From JADJNW01 sp964526645 (GTDB taxonomy: Bacteria; Bacteroidota; Bacteroidia; Chitinophagales; Saprospiraceae), in the NCBI GenBank assembly GCA_964526645.1, contig CAZGJN010000015.1:13141-77140 (forward strand): a DNA stretch of 64,000 nucleotides, given 5' to 3'. The position numbers and the translations under genes were made by a program. This document shows positions 28,390 to 37,006 of this stretch, piece by piece; position 1 is the stretch's first letter; each line of letters begins with the position of its first letter. The notes under the pieces are model-generated. The model ran no database searches. It worked only from the letters and a program-made list of their open reading frames with translations, and was not told the origin of the DNA.

Positions 28390-28992
28390 TCAATCCTGAC
28401 TACTGCGGCGTTTGATCTCGTCGCGAATTTGAGCAGCCCGCTCGTAATCTTCTTCTGACAGTACCTCCTCCAGCATCTTGTTGAGGTCTTCGATAGAATA
28501 AGCTGATAAAGCCGAATTTTTGAAGGAAGAAGAGCGTTTGTGGCGCTCGCGCTGGGGTTCTGGTGCTTGCTCGTGTACTTCTTCCTCCAGAGAAACGCCA
28601 GCAGCGTCCAGAATAAATTCATAAGTGTAAATCGGGCACTCGAAGCGTACCGCCAGCGCCAAAGCATCAGAAGTACGGGCATCAATTTCATAAAGATCGC
28701 CGTCTTTTAGGCATACGAGCCTGGCGTGGAAAACGCCATCCAACAGATTGCTAATGATGACTTCTTTCAGTTCAACATTGAAGGTATCCAAAACATTTTT
28801 GAACAGATCGTGTGTCAGTGGTCGGTTGGGGGTCATGCGCTCCATCGCTACTGCAATAGCTTGTGCTTCAAAGCTGCCAATTACAATAGGCAATCGCCTT
28901 ACGCCTCCCATTTCTCCGAGCACAACGGCATAATTGTGCGACTGTGTGACGCTATGCGATAAGGCTACAATATCTAATTCAATTTTTTTCAT
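28390..28992 (-). CDS. Bifunctional nuclease (DUF151/BFN) domain protein with UVR motif
   Basis: A 200-aa protein. Residues ~1-135 are the BFN domain (LPIVIGSFEAQAIAVAMERM, then RPLTHDLFKNVL and DARTSDALALAVRF). Residues ~165-198 (LNKMLEEVLSEEDYERAAQI) form a UvrB/UvrC-type helical hairpin. The two-domain arrangement is usual in Bacteroidota. Nuclease activity has been shown for some relatives but is not certain for this one. Confidence 0.88.
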   Translation of the reverse strand: MKKIELDIVALSHSVTQSHNYAVVLGEMGGVRRLPIVIGSFEAQAIAVAMERMTPNRPLTHDLFKNVLDTFNVELKEVIISNLLDGVFHARLVCLKDGDLYEIDARTSDALALAVRFECPIYTYEFILDAAGVSLEEEVHEQAPEPQRERHKRSSSFKNSALSAYSIEDLNKMLEEVLSEEDYERAAQIRDEIKRRSSQD

Positions 28993-29076
28993 ATTCTTAA
29001 TCTAAGGATATCATAAGCGCCGCTTTGGCAGCGGTTTAACTCTAAAATATAAATTTATTTGAAAATTCAATAGCTA

Positions 29077-29847
29077 CTAAAGCTTTTGTTTGGCTTCTGC
29101 CCATAACAGGTCCATTTCTGCCAGGGTCATCTCTTTCAAATTTTTTGGGGCGTTCGCTTCAATGTATTCAAAACGTTTTTTAAATTTTTGGTTGACACGC
29201 TCCAGGGCGGTTTCGGGGTCTATTCCTATAAATCGGGCATAGTTGACCAATGAAAATAAAACGTCGCCGAATTCTTCCTCTATTTTTTCTGTCGGGTGCT
29301 GTTGTTGTACAGCTTCCTGCAATTCCTCAATTTCTTCTTCTACCTTTGCCCAAACCTGGTCAGTGTTTTCCCACTCAAAGCCTACTTGCTTTGTTTTCTC
29401 TTGCATCCTGTATGCTTTGATAATAGCGGGTAGTGAATTGGGCACGCCTTGCAAAACAGATTTTTTACCTTCCTGGAGTTTGAGTTGCTCCCAATTTTTT
29501 TTGACTTCCTCTTCGTCAGTCACTTTCCAGTTGCCGTAAATATGGGGATGCCGCTTAACGAGTTTATCACAAATGGCGTGCAACGCATCTGCAATATCGA
29601 ATGCGCCGCTTTCGCTGGCGATGCGCGCATAGAACACCATGTGCAGCAAAAGATCCCCTACTTCTTCTTTTACATCCGCCAGATTCTCTTCCAAAATGGC
29701 ATCTGCCAGTTCGTAAGTTTCTTCAATGGTCAAATTGCGCAGGCTTTGCAAAGTCTGTTTGCGATCCCACGGGCACTGTTCGCGCAACTCATCCATGATT
29801 TTCAATAATCGCGCGAATGCTTCCAATTTTTCCTGCATCGTGTGCAT
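29077..29847 (-). CDS. mazG: MazG nucleoside triphosphate pyrophosphohydrolase
   Basis: A 256-aa, two-domain MazG. The first domain has CPWDRKQTLQSLRNLTIEE (~25-43) and the metal-binding EETYELADAI with EVGDLLLHMVFYARI. The second has EEEFGDVLFSLVNYARF (~207-223). It hydrolyses canonical and damaged NTPs to NMP and pyrophosphate. CAAAAATA at 29874-29881 (TATTTTTG on the coding strand) fits a -7 element. It is divergent from the small Cys-rich gene. Confidence 0.93.
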   Translation of the reverse strand: MHTMQEKLEAFARLLKIMDELREQCPWDRKQTLQSLRNLTIEETYELADAILEENLADVKEEVGDLLLHMVFYARIASESGAFDIADALHAICDKLVKRHPHIYGNWKVTDEEEVKKNWEQLKLQEGKKSVLQGVPNSLPAIIKAYRMQEKTKQVGFEWENTDQVWAKVEEEIEELQEAVQQQHPTEKIEEEFGDVLFSLVNYARFIGIDPETALERVNQKFKKRFEYIEANAPKNLKEMTLAEMDLLWAEAKQKL

Positions 29848-29933
29848 TTTTGCGTATTTTTGCTCCGCGCCTGCAAAAATAAACCTTATTTCATAGCAAG
29901 CGTTAAATTAATGTTCAATAAATCGAAGCGAAG

Positions 29934-30143
29934 ATGGAATTTTTGTATGTCTTTGGAATTATTTTGGGCTTTTTTGTTCTTGCTTTTTTGATGATCAATA
30001 TCCGGCATATTTTCACAGGGCAGGAGTTTCGTGGTACTTGTGCTACGAATAACCCGATGCTGAAAAATCAAATCGGTGAATGTAGCGTGTGCGGCAAAAA
30101 GGCAGATGAAGCCTGCAAGATGCCGGAGGTTCAAAAGGCATGA
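29934..30143 (+). CDS. Small Cys-rich single-pass membrane protein, NqrM-like layout
   Basis: A 69-aa protein. Residues ~3-24 form one transmembrane helix (FLYVFGIILGFFVLAFLMI). A short basic linker leads to FRGTC (Cys 36), then ECSVCGKKADEAC (Cys 50, 53, 60). This small protein appears conserved in Bacteroidota. The layout of one helix, a G-T/S-C motif and a downstream Cys cluster recalls NqrM (DUF539), the iron-delivery maturation factor of Na+-translocating NADH dehydrogenase. The match is architectural and unproven; no nqr genes are in the window. Confidence 0.75.
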   Translation: MEFLYVFGIILGFFVLAFLMINIRHIFTGQEFRGTCATNNPMLKNQIGECSVCGKKADEACKMPEVQKA

Positions 30144-30161
30144 GTTGTGTTGTTTGGGAGT

Positions 30162-30521
30162 TTAATAATTTCCTACAGAGAGCATCGTAAGGGTACAGGC
30201 AAATTCAACCTGGATGCCTTTTTCCCTTGCAAGCCTTGCCAATTCTGCATTTTCAGTTCCTGGATTAAAAATAAGGCGCTTGGGATTTAATGCTAAGATA
30301 TAGTCGTAGTAGGCTTTTTGCAAATCCGGATTAAGATAGAGCGTGACAGTATCCACTCCTTCGACGAGGGGTTTGTCTTTCAGAATTTCAACGCCATGTA
30401 TAGTGCCCTCCTGCTTGCCCAAGGCAATCACCTCGTGCCCTTTGTTGCTCAGCCATTTCACGGCGGTGTGAGCGTACCGAGCGGGATTGGTTGAAGCGCC
30501 TAATACAATTGTTTTTTTCAT
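30162..30521 (-). CDS. CoA-binding domain protein
   Basis: A 119-aa Rossmann-fold protein of the YccU-like type. TIVLGASTNPARYAHTAVKW (4-23) is the nucleotide/CoA-binding loop; NPGTENAELARLAREKGI (~87-104) is the second conserved segment. It lacks the ligase domains of succinyl-CoA synthetase. It probably binds CoA, with unknown role. Confidence 0.85.
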   Translation of the reverse strand: MKKTIVLGASTNPARYAHTAVKWLSNKGHEVIALGKQEGTIHGVEILKDKPLVEGVDTVTLYLNPDLQKAYYDYILALNPKRLIFNPGTENAELARLAREKGIQVEFACTLTMLSVGNY

Positions 30522-30581
30522 TCTAAAAAATGGTCATGTAGGGATGTGGCGATATTAGAATACTGCCACATCAACAAGTAT

Positions 30582-31859
30582 TTATACCAAAAGTCGAATC
30601 GGATCTTCCAAAATGCCTTTGAGCGTCTGCAAAAATTGAGCGCCCGTAGCCCCATCCACCACGCGGTGATCGCAGGAGAGGGTTACGCGCATCATATTCC
30701 CGACGGCTATTTCGCCATTTTTTACAATCGGCTTTTCTACGATAGCACCCACTGCCAGAATACAGCTATCCGGCGGATTAATGATAGCAGTGAATTCTTC
30801 GATGCCAAACATACCCAAGTTAGAAATGGTAAAGGTATTGCCTTGCATTTCATCGGGTTGTAGTTTTCGTTCCTTTGCTTTTTCGGCCAGCACTTTCACT
30901 TCGGTATTGATTTGCGAAAGCGTCTTCATATCCGCAAATCGAATCACCGGCACTAACAAGCCTTCCTCTACTGCTACGGCTACACCAATGTGAACATTTT
31001 TGTGATACCGCATTTTATCGCCCAGCCAGGAAGCATTCACGGCGGGATGCTGCCTGAGTGCGGCGGCACAGGCTTTGATTACAAAATCGTTGAAGGAAAT
31101 CTTTACAGGTGCTACTTCGTTGACCTGCTTGCGCATTGCTACGGCTTTATCCATATTGACCTCTATGGTCAAATAGAAATGTGGCGCTGTAAATTTACTC
31201 TCACTCAAGCGGCGGGCAATGGTTTTCCGCATCTGGCTAAGTGGCTTATCTTCGTAGCTGGCGGCATCGCCCATGAATGCGAATGATTGAACGGCAGGTA
31301 CTTCTGGGGCACTGCTGGTGCTATGTTGAGGTGCGGTGTTTGTTTTTTGTGATTCAATCGCTGCTTCTACGTCGCGCTTCACAATTCTACCATGATCACC
31401 AGAGCCTTCGAGTGTTTTTAGATCTACTCCAGCTTCTTTGGCGATATTTTTTGCCAAAGGAGAAGCTTTGATACGGCTTGCATCCGCATCCGATCCTGAA
31501 TCGCTGATGGCTATTGGAGTGGTTATTTTTTCTTCTGGCTTTGGTGCAGTTGTTTCCACAGCAGTTTCGGCAGTTGTTTTTCCATTTGTGCCAGCACTTT
31601 CGATAGCCGCTTTCCAATCTTCTCCAGCTTTTCCGATTACTGCGATTACACCATTGATGGGTACAGGTCCTTCTTTCACAGCAATATGCAACAAGATCCC
31701 TTCTTCTGGGCTATCCAATTCCATTGTCGCTTTATCGGTTTCCACCTCAGCGAGGGTATCGCCGGGTTCTACTTTATCGCCCTCTTTTTTTAGCCATCCC
31801 ACGATATTCCCCTCTTCCATCGTATCGCTCATTCTGGGCATTCGAATGACTTCCGCCAT
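30582..31859 (-). CDS. pdhC: Dihydrolipoamide acetyltransferase, E2 of pyruvate dehydrogenase complex
   Basis: A 425-aa protein. A single lipoyl domain at 1-80 has the lipoylated lysine in VETDKATMELDS. A flexible Ala/Thr/Pro linker is followed by the E3-binding domain (~133-168, ASPLAKNIAKEAGVDL). The CAT domain ends with SCDHRVVDGATGAQFL, holding the catalytic His and Asp. Specificity for pyruvate rather than other 2-oxo acids is inferred from overall form. E1 and E3 genes are not adjacent. Confidence 0.88.
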   Translation of the reverse strand: MAEVIRMPRMSDTMEEGNIVGWLKKEGDKVEPGDTLAEVETDKATMELDSPEEGILLHIAVKEGPVPINGVIAVIGKAGEDWKAAIESAGTNGKTTAETAVETTAPKPEEKITTPIAISDSGSDADASRIKASPLAKNIAKEAGVDLKTLEGSGDHGRIVKRDVEAAIESQKTNTAPQHSTSSAPEVPAVQSFAFMGDAASYEDKPLSQMRKTIARRLSESKFTAPHFYLTIEVNMDKAVAMRKQVNEVAPVKISFNDFVIKACAAALRQHPAVNASWLGDKMRYHKNVHIGVAVAVEEGLLVPVIRFADMKTLSQINTEVKVLAEKAKERKLQPDEMQGNTFTISNLGMFGIEEFTAIINPPDSCILAVGAIVEKPIVKNGEIAVGNMMRVTLSCDHRVVDGATGAQFLQTLKGILEDPIRLLV

Positions 31860-32077
31860 ACATCTTACAATTTTGGGTGAACAAAATTTTTATTTCCGAT
31901 TGCAAATAAAAAGATAATTGAGCTTTTCCCCAACGAAAACATTGGACAAAGTTATTTTCTTTGAACAGAATCGCTGAGGTATAGTTTTCCATTGGGTTTT
32001 AAAAATTTGAAATACCTTGGCTCCGCCTTTCTATTTTCTCGTTTTTGTATGATGACTTTTTCTAAATTTGCTGTTAT

Positions 32078-32692
32078 ATGAATTTCTCATCCAAATTGAT
32101 CGAGGAAGCGGTAAATGCTTTTGCCATGCTGCCTGGAGTAGGTAAAAAAACGGCACTGCGATTGGTTTTGCATTTGGTAAACCAAAATACCCATGTGACC
32201 GAGCAATTCACGGAAGCAATTCTTAAAATGCGCAAACAAATAAAATTTTGTAGCGTTTGCCACAATTTGTCGGATGATTCTGTTTGTACAATTTGCGCCG
32301 ATCCGCGCCGAGATAAGGCTTTGGTTTGTGTAGTGGAGTCTATTCGGGATGTGATGGCAATAGAAGATACAGGGCAGTACCGCGGGATTTACCACGTATT
32401 GGGGGGTGTTATTTCGCCTATCGAAGGGATTGGGCCGGGGGATCTGAACATTGAATCCCTGCTACTTCGGGTGCAACAGGGCGCGATTAAAGAAATTATA
32501 ATGGCAGTGAATCCTACCATTGAGGGGGATACCACCATTTTTTATATTTCAAAACGCCTCAAAGAACACGAGGTGAAAGTGAGCCTGATCGCTCGCGGGG
32601 TTTCCTTCGGAGGAGAATTGGAGTACGCCGATGAACTCACACTGGGGCGCGCTATCGTAGCAAGAACGCCCTACCGAACGGAGGAGGGGTAA
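32078..32692 (+). CDS. recR: Recombination mediator RecR
   Basis: A 204-aa protein. The helix-hairpin-helix MLPGVGKKTALRL (~16-28), the Cys4 zinc finger CSVCHNLSDDSVCTIC (~56-71) and the Toprim domain (VVESIRDVMAIE, then YHVLGGVISPIEG) are all present. It acts with RecF/RecO to load RecA at gaps. A TAAATTTG (32063-32070) only 7 bp before the ATG could be its -7 element, implying a nearly leaderless mRNA. It ends 3 bp from a convergent gene. Confidence 0.95.
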   Translation: MNFSSKLIEEAVNAFAMLPGVGKKTALRLVLHLVNQNTHVTEQFTEAILKMRKQIKFCSVCHNLSDDSVCTICADPRRDKALVCVVESIRDVMAIEDTGQYRGIYHVLGGVISPIEGIGPGDLNIESLLLRVQQGAIKEIIMAVNPTIEGDTTIFYISKRLKEHEVKVSLIARGVSFGGELEYADELTLGRAIVARTPYRTEEG

Positions 32693-32695
32693 AGC

Positions 32696-33637
32696 TTATA
32701 CAAAGTGTTTTTCGATTTTTTCAGCTAACACCTGTGCATGCTTCAATTTGGACTCAAACGACCAACCGGCGATATGGGGCGATAAGATGACATTATCGGC
32801 CTGGATAAGGTACTGAAAAGCGGCTGGCAGTTTGTCAAATTGAAGGAAATTAAAAGAAGTTTCTTCGTATTCCAATACATCGAGTGCTGCACCGCGCACT
32901 TTGCCACTCTGCAGGTGTTTTACCAAATCAGCTGTATTCAAAACCAAGCCACGGGCAGTATTCACTAAAAAAATATTCTTCCGAAAACTGTTTAAAAAAA
33001 CATCATTTACAAAATAATGATTGTCGGTAGAGTAGGGGATATGTAAACTGATAATATCGCTCTCCTCAAAAATCGTTTGCAAATTTACTTCCTCCACCCT
33101 GCCATCTGAATAATTCGATTTAAATTTATCATACGCAATGAGCTGTGCACCAAAGCCTTGTAGGCGCTGTGCCAGCGCGCTGCCCATATTGCCGTATCCG
33201 ATGATCCCAAGTGTTTTTCCTTTTATTTCAACAGCCCGATTGCCCTCCCGCGTCCATTGCCCGCTGCGCACCTGTCGGTCGGCACGAGCGAGATTGTTCA
33301 TCAAGGCCAGAAGCAAGCCCAGGGTGTGTTCTGCAACTGTATCACGGCTGCCCTCAGGCGAAATAATAATTTGTATCCCTTTACTTTCGGCATAGGCTGC
33401 ATCAATGTGTTCTATGCCAACGCCTTCTCTTGCGATAAAGCGTAGATTTTTGCCCTGGTCAATAAAATTTTTGCCAATGTGAAAGCGACTGCGCATGACT
33501 ACTCCGAAGCAAGTTGACAGTACTTTCCAAATTTCTGATTCTTCAGCGTGATAAAAACGAAGTAATTCAAAACCTAATTCGGTGAGTCGTTCTTCGAGAA
33601 AAAGATGCGGTTGGTCTATTAACAAAATTTTTTTCAT
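32696..33637 (-). CDS. D-2-hydroxyacid dehydrogenase (phosphoglycerate-dehydrogenase-like)
   Basis: A 313-aa NAD-dependent dehydrogenase. NAD-binding loop GIIGYGNMGSALAQ (~148-161), catalytic Arg in VNTARG (~232-237), acidic partner in the DVLEYEE region and catalytic His in SPHIAGWS (~291-298) are present. There is no ACT regulatory domain, so it is a short form. SerA-like activity or another 2-hydroxyacid is possible. A perfect 12-bp palindrome, TGTTTGCAAACA, lies 25 bp upstream (33662-33673). Confidence 0.85.
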   Translation of the reverse strand: MKKILLIDQPHLFLEERLTELGFELLRFYHAEESEIWKVLSTCFGVVMRSRFHIGKNFIDQGKNLRFIAREGVGIEHIDAAYAESKGIQIIISPEGSRDTVAEHTLGLLLALMNNLARADRQVRSGQWTREGNRAVEIKGKTLGIIGYGNMGSALAQRLQGFGAQLIAYDKFKSNYSDGRVEEVNLQTIFEESDIISLHIPYSTDNHYFVNDVFLNSFRKNIFLVNTARGLVLNTADLVKHLQSGKVRGAALDVLEYEETSFNFLQFDKLPAAFQYLIQADNVILSPHIAGWSFESKLKHAQVLAEKIEKHFV

Positions 33638-33661
33638 TCCCTGAATTTCTTTGTTTTAAAG

Positions 33662-33673
33662 TGTTTGCAAACA
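33662..33673. promoter_or_regulatory. Perfect 12-bp palindrome, possible operator
   Basis: TGTTTGCAAACA, with the same TTTGCAAA core as sites at 18743-18758 and 42541-42550, located between the divergent hydroxyacid dehydrogenase and GbsR genes. Confidence 0.3.
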
Positions 33674-33713
33674 AAATTAAATTTTATTTCGGCGAATTTT
33701 AAACCTTCTTTTT

Positions 33714-33733
33714 GGTTCGGTTGTTGCAGAACT
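33714..33733 (+). promoter_or_regulatory. Operator-like site 1 for the GbsR-type regulator
   Basis: Twenty bases, GGTTCGGTTGTTGCAGAACT, with GTTC/GAAC arms. They match site 2 (34375-34394) at 17 of 20 positions and overlap the -33 element of the regulator's own promoter. Confidence 0.45.
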
Positions 33734-33754
33734 AACTAAAGCAAATTAAATTTG
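33724..33754 (+). promoter_or_regulatory. Promoter of the GbsR-type regulator gene
   Basis: TTG (33724-33726), 20-bp spacer, TAAATTTG (33747-33754): an exact Bacteroidota-type promoter, with about 75 nt of leader before the ATG at 33833. Confidence 0.6.
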
Positions 33755-33832
33755 TACAAGAATTTGTTGTTTGCTGGATGTACACTTTCGCCACAAGAAT
33801 AATAGCAATCAACAAAATCAAAAGCAGACAGG

Positions 33833-34342
33833 ATGCAACAAGAGGAAAGTTTTTCTTTAGAATTTCTAAAGCACAAGGTGGAAGAAATTGGGATTGCCTT
33901 TGAGAAGACCCATATCCCGCCTTTGGTAGGTAGAGTGGTGGGATTTTTGTTGTTGGCAGACCCACCGTATCAAACTTTTTACGCGATTCAGGAATTTTTA
34001 GGCGCGAGCAAGAGTTCCATTAGTCATGCCCTGAATATGCTAATGCTGAAAGGGATTGTGGAATACCTCACTTTTAGCGGGGATCGGAAGCGCTACTTCA
34101 AGCTAAATGCCGAAAACTGGTTGGAACAGGCGAAGTGTAAAATGTCTGACTTTGAAGAAGTGGACAAAGTGCTTTCCGATGCTTTAAAACTGAGGGACCC
34201 GAACCGACACAAAGCGTTTAATGAAGGCTTAAGAAAAATATTCAGCTTTCACCTTTTTATGTCGGAAGAAATGCCCAAGCTTATTGAAAAATGGGAGCGG
34301 ATGCAGGCAGCGCAATCTGCAATTTCGGCGAATGATGACTGA
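33833..34342 (+). CDS. GbsR/MarR-family transcriptional regulator
   Basis: A 169-aa winged-helix protein. The N-terminal segment (FEKTHIPPLVGRVVGFLLLA, ~26-45) is the characteristic GbsR opening. The HTH is AIQEFLGASKSSISHALNML (~54-73), then the wing YLTFSGDRKRYFKL. The C-terminal half is helical and probably dimerising. It sits 143 bp before a TolC/adaptor/RND operon in the same direction, so it likely controls efflux. Near-identical sites on either side of the gene support autoregulation together with control of the operon. Confidence 0.87.
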   Translation: MQQEESFSLEFLKHKVEEIGIAFEKTHIPPLVGRVVGFLLLADPPYQTFYAIQEFLGASKSSISHALNMLMLKGIVEYLTFSGDRKRYFKLNAENWLEQAKCKMSDFEEVDKVLSDALKLRDPNRHKAFNEGLRKIFSFHLFMSEEMPKLIEKWERMQAAQSAISANDD

Positions 34343-34374
34343 GACCCGACGAATAGAAAACAATTTCGGACTAA

Positions 34375-34394
34375 AAGTTCGGCTTTTGCAGAAC
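34375..34394 (+). promoter_or_regulatory. Operator-like site 2, upstream of the efflux operon
   Basis: AGTTCGGCTTTTGCAGAACT, arms AGTTC/GAACT; 17 of 20 positions match site 1. It is about 110 bp before the TolC-like start. Confidence 0.45.
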
Positions 34395-34423
34395 TAAAAA
34401 AAGTGATTGAACGTTATGTGTCT

Positions 34424-34449
34424 GTTTATGACCAATCGTTCAGTCATAA
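34424..34449. promoter_or_regulatory. Nested inverted repeat upstream of the efflux operon
   Basis: TTTATGAC and GTCATAAA flank CAATCGTTCA. The inner TGACCAATCGTTCA is itself near-palindromic and resembles TetR-type operators known before RND operons in general form. It could bind a second regulator encoded elsewhere. Confidence 0.4.
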
Positions 34450-34485
34450 AAGAAACAAACTAAAATTCTAAAATCGCTAACTATT

Positions 34486-35829
34486 ATGAAGGAATTTAAA
34501 CTTTTATTTTGTCTAATGCTTCTGCTTGTTTTAGCAGAAACGAAGGCACAAGAAAATCTTAAACCCTTAAGCCTTCAGGAATCCATCAGCTACGCCATCG
34601 AGAACAGCCCTCGCGTCCAGACAGCGTTGCTCGACATTACCAAGAATGACTATAAGGTGAAAGAAATACTGAGTATTGGCTTGCCACAAGTAAACATCAA
34701 CGGGCAGTACATCTACAACGTACAATTGGCTACTCAGCTTTTGCCCGGAGAGTTTTTTGGGGAGCCGGGAAAGCAAGTGGGGGTACAATTTGGCACCAAA
34801 ATGAATACCCTGTTTACAGCCGAAGTAAATCAAATGCTGTTTAGTAAGACCTTCTTTATCGGTTTGGGTGCCACACGAAAGTTGAAAAAACTGTACGAAC
34901 AACAAGCGGAAAAGACCAAAGATGATTTGGGCTATGAAATCGCGCGATTATATTATTCTATCCAAATCACTCAAAAGCAGCAGAATATACTTCAGGCCAA
35001 CCTGCAGCAAGTGAATCGCCTGCTCCAACTGACGCAAAAACAACAGGAAAATGGTTTTGCCAAAAAAATTGATGTAGATCAACTGAACGTTAACCGTATC
35101 AATCTCGAAAACCAGCTTAAAAACCTGGCGCTACAGGTGGAGCAACTCAAACAGGCGCTCAAATTTTATATGGCAATGCCGCTCGATCAACCCATTGCAT
35201 TGACGGATACGATTCAAGAGGCAGCTTATATCATCCCTGATTTACAAGCCATTATCGCTGATTTTTCTCAGAAAAAGGACTTGACCTTACTGGAAGTGCA
35301 GCGCGAATTGAACGATCTGAACGTAGAGCAGTACCGCGCCGGCTATTGGCCATCCTTGTATCTGTTTGGCAACTACAACTACCAGGGGCAGGGCAATACC
35401 TTCAGTGAATTGCAATGGTTCAATTTTGGTTCGGTAGGGCTGGCCCTGAGCATACCTATTTTTGATGGTTTTAAGAAAAAATCACAAATTCAGCAGGCAC
35501 AGATTGACCAAAGCCAGTTGGCGCAGGCCCGCTTGCTTACCGAACAATCCCTTCGTTTGCAATACAATAACGCTATTCAAAAACTCCAAACTAATATTAA
35601 CAACTTACAAGTCTTGTCGGAAAACCGTAGCGTGGCGGAGGAAGTGTATCGCATTGCTCAAAATCGCTTTACAGAAGGAATTACCTCTATCACGGAAGTG
35701 TTGAGCGCTGAGACTTCCATGCGAGAAGCCCAAACGAATTACTTGACGACCCTGCTGGAGGTAAAATTGGCTGAAATTGATCTGCAACATGCGAAAGGAA
35801 CCCTATTAAATTCTATTTTAAACAAATAA
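34486..35829 (+). CDS. TolC-family outer-membrane efflux protein
   Basis: A 447-aa protein with signal peptide (LLFCLMLLLVLAETKAQ). Two OEP repeats are visible: SLQESISYAIENSPRVQTAL early, and long coiled-coil helices (YYSIQITQKQQNILQANLQQ; VAEEVYRIAQNRFTEGITSI). GFAKKIDVDQLNVNRINLE and GITSITEVLSAETSMREAQ are typical repeat signatures. It is the first gene of the tripartite efflux operon and forms the outer-membrane channel. Confidence 0.92.
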   Translation: MKEFKLLFCLMLLLVLAETKAQENLKPLSLQESISYAIENSPRVQTALLDITKNDYKVKEILSIGLPQVNINGQYIYNVQLATQLLPGEFFGEPGKQVGVQFGTKMNTLFTAEVNQMLFSKTFFIGLGATRKLKKLYEQQAEKTKDDLGYEIARLYYSIQITQKQQNILQANLQQVNRLLQLTQKQQENGFAKKIDVDQLNVNRINLENQLKNLALQVEQLKQALKFYMAMPLDQPIALTDTIQEAAYIIPDLQAIIADFSQKKDLTLLEVQRELNDLNVEQYRAGYWPSLYLFGNYNYQGQGNTFSELQWFNFGSVGLALSIPIFDGFKKKSQIQQAQIDQSQLAQARLLTEQSLRLQYNNAIQKLQTNINNLQVLSENRSVAEEVYRIAQNRFTEGITSITEVLSAETSMREAQTNYLTTLLEVKLAEIDLQHAKGTLLNSILNK

Positions 35830-35851
35830 TCTTATTCAAATAAAATATATC

Positions 35852-36919
35852 ATGAATACCAGAAGAATCATCAGTACTACTATTACGATTCTGGCAATCG
35901 CAGCTGCAATTATAGCTGCCAGCTGGCGTTTGTCGGAAAACAAAGAAACCATGAAAGCCAATTCGGAGCTTACACAGGTACGCTCCTCGGTCATTCCGGT
36001 CAATGTAGCTCAAGTCGCTAAGGAAACCTTCAGTAGCAATTTCACAGTAAATGGCACTTTCCGGCCTTCCAAAGAATTGACCATCATTTCGGATGTAAAT
36101 GGCAGAATCACCAGCCTGAAAATTGATGAAGGCTCTTTTGTAAAAAAAGATCAATTGATTCTGACAGTGGACAATAAACTGCTGGAAAACCAAAAACGGT
36201 CGCTGGAATTGAACCTCGGTAAAGCAGAGAAAGACCTCAAGCGTTTGTCCAACTTGCTCCAGGACGGCGGTGTGACCGAAACGCAGTACGAAGATGCCAA
36301 ATTGGGTGTGGAAAGCCTGAAGATTCAAATCGAATCCTTGCAAAAGCAAATAAACGACACTTACATGAAATCGCCAATTGCCGGCACGGTCAACCGGATG
36401 AATGTAGAGCAAGGCTCCTATCTCGCGCCAGGCGCTCCAGTAGCTAATGTAGTGAATATCAATCCTATTGAATTGGAAGTTTATCTGACGGAAGATCAAG
36501 TGGTAACCGTGAAAACTGGGCAAAAGGTAAACCTGACGGTGGATGTACTACCGGGTAAATCTTTTTCTGGTATGATTTCATTTATTGATGTCAAGGCGGA
36601 TGCTAGCAAGCGTTTTCCCGTGAAAATCACCCTGGCAAATGGCAATTCAATCAAAGCTGGTATGAATGGTCGTGCCACTTTCGTAGCCGGACAACCCGTG
36701 GCAACTTTGGCTGTACCGCGCGATGCATTCGTAGGCAGTATCACCAAAGGCGAAGTGTATGTACTCGAAAACGGCAAGGCAAAGCTGCGCAAGGTAGAAG
36801 CCGGAAAGCTTTTTGGCAAAAAAGTGGAGGTATTAAGTGGTCTGTCGGAAGGCGAAACAGTCATTGTATCTGGTCAGATCAATTTGCAAAACGACTCGGA
36901 AGTGAAGGTTATTCAGTAA
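35852..36919 (+). CDS. RND efflux periplasmic adaptor (membrane fusion protein)
   Basis: A 355-aa protein anchored by an N-terminal helix (~10-27, TITILAIAAAIIAASW). It shows a lipoyl half (ITSLKIDEGSFVKKDQLIL, ~89-107), an alpha-hairpin (~110-170), the second lipoyl half (SPIAGTVNRMNVEQGSYLAP, ~173-192), then beta-barrel and membrane-proximal domains. It links the inner-membrane pump to TolC. Gaps are 22 bp to the TolC gene and 87 bp to the pump. Confidence 0.92.
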   Translation: MNTRRIISTTITILAIAAAIIAASWRLSENKETMKANSELTQVRSSVIPVNVAQVAKETFSSNFTVNGTFRPSKELTIISDVNGRITSLKIDEGSFVKKDQLILTVDNKLLENQKRSLELNLGKAEKDLKRLSNLLQDGGVTETQYEDAKLGVESLKIQIESLQKQINDTYMKSPIAGTVNRMNVEQGSYLAPGAPVANVVNINPIELEVYLTEDQVVTVKTGQKVNLTVDVLPGKSFSGMISFIDVKADASKRFPVKITLANGNSIKAGMNGRATFVAGQPVATLAVPRDAFVGSITKGEVYVLENGKAKLRKVEAGKLFGKKVEVLSGLSEGETVIVSGQINLQNDSEVKVIQ

Positions 36920-37006
36920 TTCGCTCATGGGCTGATCTGCGCTGTTGCTGATTTTCAAGATAAAAATTAGCGCTTGGGCAAAATTAGCCAATCAACACCT
37001 TAAAAA

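Noticed and set aside
35813..36523. 236-aa minus-strand ORF opposite the RND adaptor
   Set aside because: Lies wholly over the adaptor and TolC end; no domain, and codon pattern mirrors the true gene.
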